Assembly: GCA_020002185.1 (NCBI GenBank)
Contig: CM034538.1
Coordinates: forward strand, 3,688,773 to 3,752,772
Source: Paraescarpia echinospica
Taxonomy: Eukaryota > Annelida > Polychaeta > Sabellida > Siboglinidae
Direction: 5' to 3'
DNA length: 64,000 nt
Position numbers and translations under genes: made by a program. This document shows positions 45,227 through 56,200 of the stretch, piece by piece. The notes under the pieces were generated by a model. That model was not told the DNA's origin and searched no databases. It saw only the letters and a list, made by a program, of their open reading frames with translations. Each line of letters begins with the position of its first letter. The stretch's first letter is position 1.

Positions 45227-48200
45227 CAGGGCCTCACCCAGGATCAAATTTTTGCCAGTCCAATTTTTTTTCGACATCCTACAAAGCGCGGTCGGGCATG
45301 CGATCGGATGCGCGATTGAACGCATTGAAAGAGAATTCCTAATTTGTATGTATATTTTTGGTTCATAGCATATTATTCACATTTTAATGCCACGTACAAT
45401 ATATCACATATAAGTTGTTTCATTAGAACACATTTAATTGCCACAATTTTCAAAAAACAATTTAGCAAACATATTTAATGTGGAATGCCAATTTGTTTAT
45501 ACTTTTAAAATGTGTGTATACAAATTGTATACAAGGTCTGATAGACTATGGAAGCTAATATTTGGAATTTTAAAGCATTACATTTTTTGTACAAGTATCA
45601 TATAATAATATTAGAAATACTACAGTTCGATTTTGTTTAATTTCTAAAACAAAATATTAGATTGACAAATATTTGTTTTAATAAGTCGCCATGCAATGGC
45701 CATAATCAGTTACAGTTATTAATTAAAACATTGTGTACTCATGTTGCTGTGAATGTTTCAATTGTTAAACTATAAATCAGTCAAGACATTAATTAATTTA
45801 ATTAGTAAGCGTAGCTCCATGCCTTTGACCACCCAACACGCGACCAAACAACGCGCGGCGAACGGGATTCGCCACGGCAATGCCCTAAAAATAGCGCAGA
45901 CGTAACTAAATCTAGCACAGTCGTCGCACGTGCAGCCTGAATGCTCCACTGCAGGCTGATTATCGCAATCCTGTTTTAAAATTATGCAACATTGTCAAAC
46001 AAAATCTAGTTTCCGCACTTGTAAATCATGTTTAATTATCACACAACTTACATAATTTGAATAGTGGAAAACTGTCAAATGGCATCGGTGATGCACGAAG
46101 TTGTATATCGGGCGATAACATAGGTAAACCGACATGTTTACATTTCAACTGATCGTAACTTTTGTTTTTCTGACGGCATCGATTTCGTGTAACATCAACA
46201 GTCAGGGCTGCCTACCTGACAAAAACAATTTCCATAATGACCCTCCCTGTTCCTTGTTCCCTGGTCCTCAAGGTTGCCAATCAAACCTTTCTCTGAAGTA
46301 GATACAGTGACAAGTCCAGCCTGTTGAAGGTGCCTGTGAATCCAGGAAGTTGCTCATTTAATCATCAAAAGTAGATATACTTTGTTTCTACAAAATTATT
46401 GTGTTGCTACACTGTAACTCCTGTCGGCAGTTAAGGTTGTGGTTAGCACTTCAAAGGGATGCTTGTTTAGCAACATCCAATAAGTTACATTGTGTTAGTT
46501 ACAGCTGTCAAAGTGCCTGCATGGCCAGACATGTCCAAGTGTTTACGTCTGTAGAGCATCACCATGAGAAAGACAGCGCCAGTGAATAGCCAATAATCAT
46601 CCAACGAGCTTTTAAATTTACAACACACAGCAGGAACATTATAACCATTACTAACAATCAATGACAAAGTTAAATTGTTGTATTCAAATAAAAACCTTTC
46701 AATAAAAAATTGATAGTTTTATTTTGCAATTACAACAATTATAATACTGATTTTATATTATTGTAAGACATTTTATAATTATATCCATAACTTTCAGAAA
46801 ACCATAAATATTTAATGTAATTTAATTGTTCTACCTAACGTCATCTACATTAATTTTTTTCACTATTATAATTCTACACCTGTACATTTTATTAATGTCT
46901 AGATGTGCATTAATGACACTGATAATAATACGCTCACATGCCACATGCTGCGCTCACATGCCACATGCCGCGGCAGTCATCAGCAGGCTGGTGGCAGTCA
47001 AAGTTGTAACATTGTACACAGGCACAGCAACGGATGATGTCACCATACTGACTTTGTAGAACTTGTAGCAGATTAAATGTGTTGATGAATTGTAACAAGT
47101 GAATGAGACAGTTTCTTCAGGGCATCTCGAACAGCAGTATTTATAGATTTAGCAATTCTTGAATGTGTATCATTTTTTTAGTCGGATATTTGTATTCCCG
47201 TAATACTGCGGCAGTTTCCGTAATATGCCGTAATCTGAGGTGAATTTCCGTAATGAATACGAAGAATCCGTAATGGTAGGCAGCCCTGCAACAGTGAACA
47301 CCGACACATCTCCTCGTTGGTTGATTAAAAACCATACGATCCCAATATGACTACAAGTGTTTTTTTCGATTTGCCGCGACCTGTATTTTTGCTAAAACCG
47401 TATCTTCACGACGCGCCGTCGGTATGAAATTGTTAGTGCGCATTTTCGCTAAATCACGGACGACAAGTTCGTCAAATAAAGGAATACTTCTAAAAACTTT
47501 ACACCATTGTAAATAATGTTGTGTTGTCGTTCCAATGATATTAAATATGTATCATTTAATGCGGACTGAACAATGTAAGGACTGCGTGACCGGTGGTTTG
47601 TCATAGTTTTGCACCAGATCTGGCCAGATCCAACAGCCGCAGCGGCCGATGTGGTAATGCTAGTTAGTTACTGTATTAGTCACTGTTGTCTGTTAGTGGT
47701 CGCCGGTGCCTTTGATGCGGTTACAATTACGTCTAGGAAATCGTTTGGGAACGGAAAGAGCGGGTTCTTCCCAGGCACTAATAATTACAGCAATACACTC
47801 AATTGGTGCCTGCGTAACGTCACCAAATCAGTTCACTAAACTGTTCAATCGAGCCTCGTCGTAATCGACGTGTGCTTATTGGAACTCCCCACCCTGATTA
47901 TTTGGTCTACGCAAGTGTTGCCTGCTTTTCAAACAACCACCGCTAACGGTTAGGTGACAATTACCCTAGCAAGTCGAGGCCTTAATTGGTTTCAGGCGTG
48001 TGTCGGGCAGCTGGCCAGGCGATCCGGGTGGTCGATTTTCAAAACCAATCTCAGTAGATTTTGTATCTGGCTTCGCTGCAGTTTCAATGGCGTCGTAAAA
48101 ATGGCATGGACGGGCTGGGCTGTCCAGCGCAAAAATACGGCATGGACGGATATGGAAGGGCCAGCCTGGCGGGCCCGTCCACAATCAATTTCACCCATCC

Positions 48201-48267
48201 AAAATCGTGATTTTCGAATTTTCCCCCTTCCAAATGACGGGTGGACGGGTCTCTGGGTGAGGCCCTG
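45227..48267. mobile_element. hAT-B transposon, copy 2, with intact 8-bp target-site duplication
   Basis: CAGGGCCTCACCCAG at 45227 and CTGGGTGAGGCCCTG ending at 48267. TAGTGTAC lies immediately left (45219-45226) and right (48268-48275), an exact 8-bp duplication as made by hAT transposases. The 56-bp minisatellite resumes on the right, proving insertion into the array. Confidence 0.95.
46203..47288. mobile_element. Nested hAT/P-like element, copy 2
   Basis: Same element as 40441-41530, flanked by CAACAGT at 46196-46202 and 47289-47295. Four bases shorter, with a few substitutions. Confidence 0.88.
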
Positions 48268-48418
48268 TAGTGTACAAGTGATAGTTAATTGTGACGTTTG
48301 ATGTATGGTACCAGTCGTGGTGATAGTGTACAAGTGATAGTTAATTGTGACGTTTGATGTATGGTACCAGTCGTGGTGATAGTGTACAAGTGATAGTTAA
48401 TTGTGACGTTTGTGTATG
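48268..48418 (+). repeat. 56-bp minisatellite, remainder after hAT-B
   Basis: Two and a half further units after the right target-site duplication. Confidence 0.92.
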
Positions 48419-48421
48419 GTA

Positions 48422-48957
48422 CTCGTGTTGTCTAAACTAGATCATGTTGACTCGTGTTGTCTAAACTAGATCATGTTGACTCGTGTTGTCTAAACTAGAT
48501 CATGTTGACTCGTTTTGTCTAAACTAGATCATGTTGACTCGTGATGTCAAACTATATCCTGTTGACTCGTCTTGTCTAAACTAGATCATGTTGACTCGTC
48601 TTGTCTAAACTAGATCATGTTGACTCGTGATGTCTAAACTAGATCATGTTGACTCGTCTTGTCTAAACTAGATTATGTTGACTCGTGTTGTCTAAACTAG
48701 ATCATGTTGACTCGTGTTGTCTAAACTAGATCATGTTGACTCGTGATGTCTAAACTATATCATGTTGACTCGTCTTGTCTAAACTAGATCATGTTGACTC
48801 GTCTTGTCTAAACTAGATCATGTTGACTCGTGATGTCTAAACTAGATCATGTTGACTCGTCTTGTCTAAACTAGATCATGTTGACTCGTCTTGTCTAAAC
48901 TAGATCATCTTGACTCATCTTGTTTAAACTAGATCATCTTGACTCGTCTTGTCTAGT
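48422..48957 (+). repeat. Minisatellite, about 29-bp unit
   Basis: About 18 copies of GACTCGTGTTGTCTAAACTA plus GATCATGTT, with GTGTTG/GTCTTG/GTGATG variants. Confidence 0.95.
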
Positions 48958-49199
48958 TTTTATATGTGTTCATAAATGCATGTATTTTATTACTTTTGGA
49001 TTGTTTGTTGAGGAACATAAACCAGACATTGACAGATGAGATCATGCATTATGTATTTCTGCCAAAATCACAAAACTGATGGCACACGATGTAGACCATT
49101 ATTTTTGCCTCCTTGGCAGAATATGCTTATGCAACTTGATGTCCGGTTTGCCATGGCGGATCATATTCAACTATCAATAGTTATTGTCAATAGCACATT

Positions 49200-49815
49200 G
49201 AACTATCAAATATCGCTGTAGTAAAACTATTCCCAATAGTCGCCCCTGGTAGTATTGTTCCTCCTCAAGGTTATTTTGTATAATGAAGAGGTCTAGCACC
49301 CACGCTGCTCTGTAGCTCTTGCTTATCTTCTCCTTGACTCCTCCTATTATAATACCCCGCCCTCCAACTTTCTTAAGTCTCCTCATACAGTTCTCCCATC
49401 TACACTGGCATTTCCCCTTTCCGAGAGTTTAGATATTTCAAGTGTAGCTCGCCCACATCATCCTGTCAGGTCATTTATCCTCCTTCTATCCACCTCTTTG
49501 TGTGCGATTGACTGGAACATTGACGGCTTTCTGGAAACAACTTAAAACCCATCTATTTCGCCTGCACTACCTGCCTTGATGCAAACACTGGCTGCCACAT
49601 CTCAATGACACTAGTTTCTATTTTATAGTATTTAGTTTTTATTTCATTGTTTGAAACTGTATTTTACACCCTAAATGTTTTATGTTTTAGCTTATATAAT
49701 TAACTGGATAATCTAGCATTTAGTCATCACGTCATTTTATTGTGTGAAACGCTTTGATTGGTATTTATTTACCTAAAATGCTATATTTAGAAGCGGAATT
49801 ATTATTATTATTATC
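49200..49815 (+). mobile_element. Decayed LINE 3' end
   Basis: An in-frame stretch FWKQLKTHLFRLHYLP near 49535-49580, then an untranslated tail with AACGCTTTGATTGG and AATGCTATATTTAGAAG followed by ATT repeats. This resembles the C terminus and 3' end of L2/CR1-type LINEs. Weakly supported. Confidence 0.45.
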
Positions 49816-49954
49816 TTTGCTCCTGTAAGTGTAATTCTCCACATCTAAACATTCTCTTGCAATAATCTTACAAGTAGTTCTTATTAGTATCCAATAGAGT
49901 ATGCATTATTGGTTTACTCCTCCTTCTAAGTGCTTTGCATCTCAGTATCATGAC

Positions 49955-50599
49955 CGGCTATGTGTCTGTTACAGATAAGGACTACTTTTAGAGCTGGTAC
50001 CATGATCTCTGTGTCTGTTACAGACAAGTTAGATGAAGACTACCTGTACAGCTGGTACAATGATCTATGTGTCTGTTACAGACAAGTTAAACAAGGACTA
50101 TCTGTACAGCTGGTACCATGGTCTCTGTGTCTGTTACGGACAAGTTAGATGAAGACTACCTGTACAGCTGGTATCATGATCTCTGTGTCTGTTACAGACA
50201 AGTTAAATGAAGACTACCTGTACAGCTGGTATCATAATCTCTGTGTCTGTTACGGACAAGTTAGATGAAGACTACCTGTACAGCTGGTACAATGATCTAT
50301 GTGTCTGTTACAGACAAGTTAAACAAGGACTACCTGTACAGCTGGTACCATGATCTCTGTGTCTGTTACGGACAAGATAGATGAAGACTACCTGTACAGC
50401 TGGTACAATGATCTATGTGTCTGTTCCAGACTAGTTAGACAAGGACTGTCTGTACAGCTGATACCATGATCTCTGTGTCTGTTACAAACAAATTAAATGA
50501 AGACTACCTGTACAGCTGGTATCATGATATCTGTGTTACAGACAAGTTAAACAAGGACTACCTGTACAGCTGGTACCATGATCTCTGTGTCTGTTACAG
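49955..50599 (+). repeat. 58-bp tandem array duplicating the exon 3 splice acceptor and exon start
   Basis: About 11 units of the form GTGTCTGTTACAG, then AC-AAGTTAGATGAAGACTAC and CTGTACAGCTGGTACCATGATCT. Each unit repeats the end of the intron, the AG and the first 35 or so bases of exon 3. Some units have TTACGG in place of TTACAG and so lose the AG. Only the last unit runs on into the conserved exon. Confidence 0.93.
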
Positions 50600-50803
50600 A
50601 CAAGTTAGATGAAGACTACCTGTACAGCTGGTATCGCGTGGTCTATGGTCTCTTCTACAAGCAGGGTCTGTGGCTGTATCACACTGCCAGCTCTGACTCC
50701 CTCTGTCTACAAGTCACCATGATGGAATCCTGTGTCTATTACATGTCCTTTGTGCGCAACCCTGGCTTTCACGTCTTTGTGCTGCAGCCTCCGGCCGACT
50801 TTG
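50600..50803 (+). CDS. METTL24-like protein, exon 3: end of domain 1
   Basis: 204 bases; the one-base remainder of exon 2 plus AC gives Asp, then KLDEDYLYSWYRVVYGLFYK, QGLWLYHTASSDSLCLQVTM and CVYYMSFVRNPGFHVFV. This matches the end of METTL24-type domains (YW.RvLy.L...Gyrl...C...lyfir). The acceptor TGTTACAG ends at 50599 and the donor TTTG|GTGAGT is at 50803/50804. Confidence 0.8.
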
Positions 50804-51689
50804 GTGAGTCAACGATCACATGTTGGAACATTGCAACATCTCGATACCACAGTCTGTCATAGTACACAATAGGTCTATATGATGTTCACTTCCACTCTGT
50901 GTGCCATATACCCATGCCTCGTGTTTAAACCAATCTTATAAAGCACAGTTTGATTGTGTTTATTCTGTAATGTTGATATATGAGTAATAATGGAAGAGGT
51001 ATCGCGTATAGAATAATATTGAGGATAACGGATGATAACACACCAAAGTACACTTATATCAAATGTACCTTCGGGTGATTGTCAGTTTTTGCAGATTGTT
51101 AAAAGATGAAGTGATGGTCAAATAGATATATTTCAATTAGGTGCCTCTCCTCCACATGTAAGTTCATCTGTCTAGACTGCATATTGTGTTGTTTTATTTG
51201 AGTCTGATTAAAACTGTGGGAATATGTTACACCATGAACTAGGGTATTTGCTGGACCTGCCTTGTGGACTGCCGCATCAGCTGAACTCCAGGAAAATGAC
51301 AATCATTCCAGTTTAGAATGTCAAGATGACATTTTTATTTTCCAATTAAACTTTTAAAATTTTACCTTACTTTCACTTTATTTTTGGCAGGATTATATCT
51401 ACTTTTGTGTCATATACCATACTTATTATACTCAGTATCGGAGTGTTGTTATTATTTACAACCTATCCAAGTTATTTTTACAATTATTATTTACAACCAT
51501 CCATATTTTTATATCTACACCTTGTTGTATTTTTTATTAAATATAATTTGAAAATGTATTTTATATGTATTACATCTACACATGTGAATGATAGAATTGG
51601 ATGGTGCATAAATAGAATTCCTATTATTGCTAGAATGTTTGTTTTGCAATAAAGTAGAAGTGAGGGTGTGTGGTTGTGTTAACTCCCAG
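50804..51689. other. Intron 3 of METTL24-like gene
   Basis: AT-rich, no repeat array and no recognised transposon. Confidence 0.5.
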
Positions 51690-51882
51690 GCACATCGGAG
51701 ATGGAAGAGAATCGTCTGCTGACACACATCAGCAGTCCGACTGTTGTGTGCAAGCGCAGGATCATCGGTGGTCATGATGACGGCAGTTTACAGTTCACGA
51801 GCCCCCATCAGCCCCAGTGGCAGGTCTGCTCTGACAGTCGCTACGAACTCTTCAAGAAGCCCTGTGTCATCCTGCGTTACAG
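51690..51882 (+). CDS. METTL24-like protein, exon 4: start of domain 2
   Basis: 193 bases in frame: GTSEMEENRLLTHISSPTVV, then a linker, QPQWQVCSDSRYELFKKPCV and ILRYR. The W-vC-D...kpC-v pattern repeats the start of domain 1 (WQICVDHDAGLDL...). The acceptor AACTCCCAG ends at 51689 and the donor TTACAG|GTGTGT is at 51882/51883. The final 60 or so exon bases and the donor seed the array that follows. Confidence 0.75.
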
Positions 51883-52395
51883 GTGTGTATTTTAACCCAG
51901 CAGCCCCAGTGGCAGGTCTGCTCTGACAGTCACTAGGAACTCTTCAAGAAGCCCTGTGTCATCCTGCGTTACAGGTGTGTATTCTAGCCCGGCAGCCCCA
52001 GTGGCAGGTCTGCTCTGACAGTCACTAGGAACTCTTCAAGAAGCCCTGTGTCATCCTGCGTTACAGGTGTGTATTCTAGCCAATAGCCCCAGTGGTAGGT
52101 CTGCTCCTACAGTCGCTAGGAACTCTTCAAGAAGCCCTGTGTCATCCTGCATTACAGGTGTGTATTTTAACCCAGCAGCCCCAGTGGCAGGTCTGCTCTG
52201 ACAGTCACTAGGAACTCTTCAAGAAGCCCTGTGTCATCCTGCTTTACAGGTATGTATTCTAGCCCATCAGCCCTAGTGGCAGGTCTGCTCTGACAGTCGC
52301 TAGGAACTCTTCAAGAAGCCCTGTGTCATCCTGCTTTACAGGTGTGTATTTTAACCCTAGCCCAGCAGCCCCAGTGGCAGGTGTGTTCTTTGTCT
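51822..52395 (+). repeat. About 92-bp array duplicating the exon 4 end and its splice donor
   Basis: Six units each containing CCCCAGTGGCAGGTCTGCTC through CTGCGTTACAG and GTGTGTATT. Donor positions are 51883, 51975, 52067, 52159, 52250 and 52342. In all five downstream copies the exon's TAC (Tyr) codon has become TAG, so those copies are non-coding. Confidence 0.93.
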
Positions 52396-52539
52396 TCAAC
52401 TTATCTTGGTTGCGTTTGAAACGTACTAACACAAATTTCCACCCTCCAGATGGCGCTATATACATATCATGAAGACAGTTTCCCGCAGTATTCGTAAGTG
52501 ATGTTTGCTATCATGCAGAAAATGTCCCTAACGGTGTTG

Positions 52540-52612
52540 TCATTTGTGTCATCTGTGTCGTCTGTGTCATTTGTGTCGTCTATGTCATCCATGTCATCAA
52601 TGTCATCTAACG
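52540..52612 (+). repeat. Short 9-bp-type tandem repeat
   Basis: About eight copies of GTCATCTGT-like units. Confidence 0.85.
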
Positions 52613-53120
52613 TATGGTACGAAGCCATAACCAATGGAAAATTTTGAGAAAAAAAATAATGGCATTGTTTTTCTTCTGAGGGGTCATAGGTTATTGCCTA
52701 AAATGTTGGCATTCAAGATGCAAAACCCCTGGGAGGAAAACTAGCATATCCCACACATTCACATATTCCAACTCGATTATAGTTGTATTTGCACTTTGCA
52801 GCATTGATTATTCATTATATCCTGAAATAATTACTATCATGACTGCAAAGTACAACATGTTAAATGTGTAGGTAACTATTCTAAAGTAAAAGGAAAAGAC
52901 AAGATATGTAGAGTGAGTGTTGTATTAATGAATATAGAAATGTGTGAAGTTGATTATTCAGCAAACAGCCCTGCTTGCGAGGATGGGTGTACACCTATTT
53001 TATTATTATCTTAACCTAGAAGTGAAATGCTTCAATGTGTAATTATTTAGTAACAAATGATATATCAAGAACCAGTGTTATGACATGGTGGCAGGTGACA
53101 TGTGGTGCCCCCTGTTGTAG

Positions 53121-53267
53121 GATGCACAATGACCACGTGCTGGACCAGAAGTTTCTCCAGGAGGGCTGTAGTGTCCACACCCTGATCCTGAGTGACCGGC
53201 ACAATGCAGCCAGTGGAGACACTGCTGGCTTGATGTACAGGATGCACAGCCACCTTCCACGCAAGAG
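53121..53267 (+). CDS. METTL24-like protein, exon 5: domain 2
   Basis: 147 bases, joined in frame to exon 4: RMHNDHVLDQKFLQEGCSVH, TLILSDRHNAASGDTAGLM and YRMHSHLPRK. It aligns with the domain-1 segment GPEDDYSIERMLALNYSYSV...FVISDRR, but the Gly-containing SAM-loop equivalent (YSIG in domain 1) is LRYR here. The acceptor CCTGTTGTAG ends at 53120 and the donor AAGAG|GTGTGT is at 53267/53268. The exon's last 39 bases seed the giant 48-bp array. Confidence 0.75.
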
Positions 53268-56200
53268 GTGTGTGTTTAACTCTTGATGTACACACAACCA
53301 CCTTCCATGCAAGAGTGTACTCTTGATGTACACACAGCCACCTTCCATGCAAGAGGTGTTTGTTGAACTCTTGATGTACACACAGCCACCTTCCATGCAA
53401 GAGGTGTGTGTTTAACTCTTGATGTACACACAGCCACCTTCCCGCAAGAGGTGTGTGTTTAACTCTTGATGTACACACAACCACCTTCCATGCAAGAGGT
53501 GTGTGTTTAACTCTTGATGTACACACAACAACCTTTCACGCAAGAGGTGTGTGTTTAACTCTTGATGTACACACAATCATCTTCCATGCAAGAGGTGTGT
53601 GTTTAACTCTTGATGTACACACAATCACCTTCCATGCAAGAGGTGTGTGTTTAACTCTTGATGTACACACAACCACCTTTCACGCAAGAGGTGTGTGTTT
53701 AACTCTTGATGTATACACAACCACCTTTCACGCAAGAGGTGTGTGTTTAACTCTTGATGTACACACAACCACCTTCCATGCAAGAGGTGTGTGTTTAACT
53801 CTAGATGTACACACAACCACCTTTCACGCAAGAGGTGTGTGTTTAACTCTAGATGTATACACAGCCACCTTCCACGCAAGAGGTGTGTGTTTAACTCTTG
53901 ATGTATATACAACCACCTTTCACGCAAGAGATGTGTGTTTAACTCTTGATGTACACACAACCACCTTCCATGTAAGAGGTGTGTGTTTAACTCTTGATGT
54001 ACACACAACCACCTTCCATGCAAGAGGTGTGTGTTTAACTCTTGATGTACACACAACAACCTTTCACGCAAGAGGTGTGTGTTTAACTCTTGATGTACAC
54101 ACAATCATCTTCCATGCAAGAGGTGTGTGTTTAACTCTTGATGTACACACAATCACCTTCCATGCAAGAGGTGTGTGTTTAACTCTTGATGTACACACAA
54201 TCATCTTCCATGCAAGAGGTGTGTGTTTAACTTTTGATGTACACACAATCATCTTCCATGCAAGAGGTGTGTGTTTAACTCTTGATGTACACACAATCAC
54301 CTTCCATGCAAGAGGTGTGTGTTTAACTCTTGATGTACACACAATCGTCTTCCATGCAAGAGGTGTGTGTTTAACTCTTGATGTATACACAACCACCTTC
54401 CATGCAAGAGGTGTGTTTTTAACCCATGATGTACACACAATCACCTTCCATGCAAGAAGTGTGTGTTTAACTCTTGATGTACAAACATCCACCTTCCATA
54501 CAAGAGGTGTGTGTTTAACTCTTGATGTACACACAGCCACCTTCCACGCAAGAGGTATGTGTTTAACTCTTGATGTACACACAATCATCTTCCATGCAAG
54601 AGGTGTGTGTTTAACTCTTGGTGTACAAACAACCACCTTCCATGCAAGAGGTGTGTGTTTAACTCTTGATGTACAAACAACCACCTTCCATGCTAGAGGT
54701 GTGTGTTTAACTCTTGATGTACACACAGCCACCTTCCACGCAAGAGGTGTGTGTTTAACTCTAGATGTACACACAACCACCTTCCATGCAAGAGGTGTGT
54801 GTTTAACTCTTGATGTACACACAACCACCTTCCACGCAAGAGGTGTGTGTTTAACTCTTGATGTACACACAACCACCTTTCACACAAGAGGTGTGTGTTT
54901 AACTCTTGATGTACACAAAATCATCTTTCATGCAAGAGGTGTGTGTTTAACACTTGATGTACACACAATCACCTTCCATGCAAGAGGTGTGTGTTTAACT
55001 CTTGATGTACACACAACCACCTTCCACGCAAGAGGTGTGTGTTTAACTCTTGATGTATACACAACCACCTTTCACGCAAGAGGTGTGTGTTTAACTCTTG
55101 ATGTACACACAACCACCTTCCATGCAAGAGGTGTGTGTTTAACTCTTGATGTACACACAACCACCTTCCATGCAAGAGGTGTGTGTTTAACTCTTGATGT
55201 ACACACAACCACCTTCCACGCAAGAGGTGTGTGTTTAACTCTTGATGTACACACAACCACCTTCCACGCAAGAGGTGTGTGTTTAACTCTTGATGTACAC
55301 ACAACCACCTTTCACACAAGAGGTGTGTGTTTAACTCTTGATGTACACAAAATCATCTTCCATGCAAGAGGTGTGTGTTTAACACTTGATGTACACACAA
55401 TCACCTTCCATGCAAGAGGTGTGTGTTTAACTCTTGATGTACACACAACCACCTTTCACGCAAGAGGTGTGTGTTTAACTCTTGATGTATACACAACCAC
55501 CTTTCACGCAAGAGGTGTGTGTTTAACTCTTGATGTACACACAACCACCTTCCATGCAAGAGGTGTGTGTTTAACTCTAGATGTACACACAACCACCTTT
55601 CACGCAAGAGGTGTGTGTTTAACTCTAGATGTATACACAGCCACCTTCCACGCAAGAGGTGTGTGTTTAACTCTTGATGTATATACAACCACCTTTCACG
55701 CAAGAGATGTGTGTTTAACTCTTGATGTACACACAACCACCTTCCATGTAAGAGGTGTGTGTTTAACTCTTGATGTACACACAACCACCTTCCATGCAAG
55801 AGGTGTGTGTTTAACTCTTGATGTACACACAACAACCTTTCACGCAAGAGGTGTGTGTTTAACTCTTGATGTACACACAATCATCTTCCATGCAAGAGGT
55901 GTGTGTTTAACTCTTGATGTACACACAATCACCTTCCATGCAAGAGGTGTGTGTTTAACTCTTGATGTACACACAATCATCTTCCATGCAAGAGGTGTGT
56001 GTTTAACTTTTGATGTACACACAATCATCTTCCATGCAAGAGGTGTGTGTTTAACTCTTGATGTACACACAATCACCTTCCATGCAAGAGGTGTGTGTTT
56101 AACTCTTGATGTACACACAATCGTCTTCCATGCAAGAGGTGTGTGTTTAACTCTTGATGTATACACAACCACCTTCCATGCAAGAGGTGTGTGTTTAACC

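Larger units (their letters stand above)
43679..48267. repeat. Second copy of the 37918-42508 block
   Basis: Near-identical to the block starting at about 37918, at an offset near 5761, with scattered single-base and few-base differences (for example CGGACGCG versus CGGATGCG, CATATTAATA versus CATTAATA). It includes the end of the 38-bp array, exon 2, the whole 56-bp array with the same order of variants, and both nested transposons. Confidence 0.95.

Noticed and set aside
48422..48957. CRISPR-like appearance of regular short repeats
   Set aside because: The units are head-to-tail with no unique spacers and the DNA is eukaryotic; these are minisatellites. The same applies to the 9.0-9.7 kb and 53-60 kb arrays.
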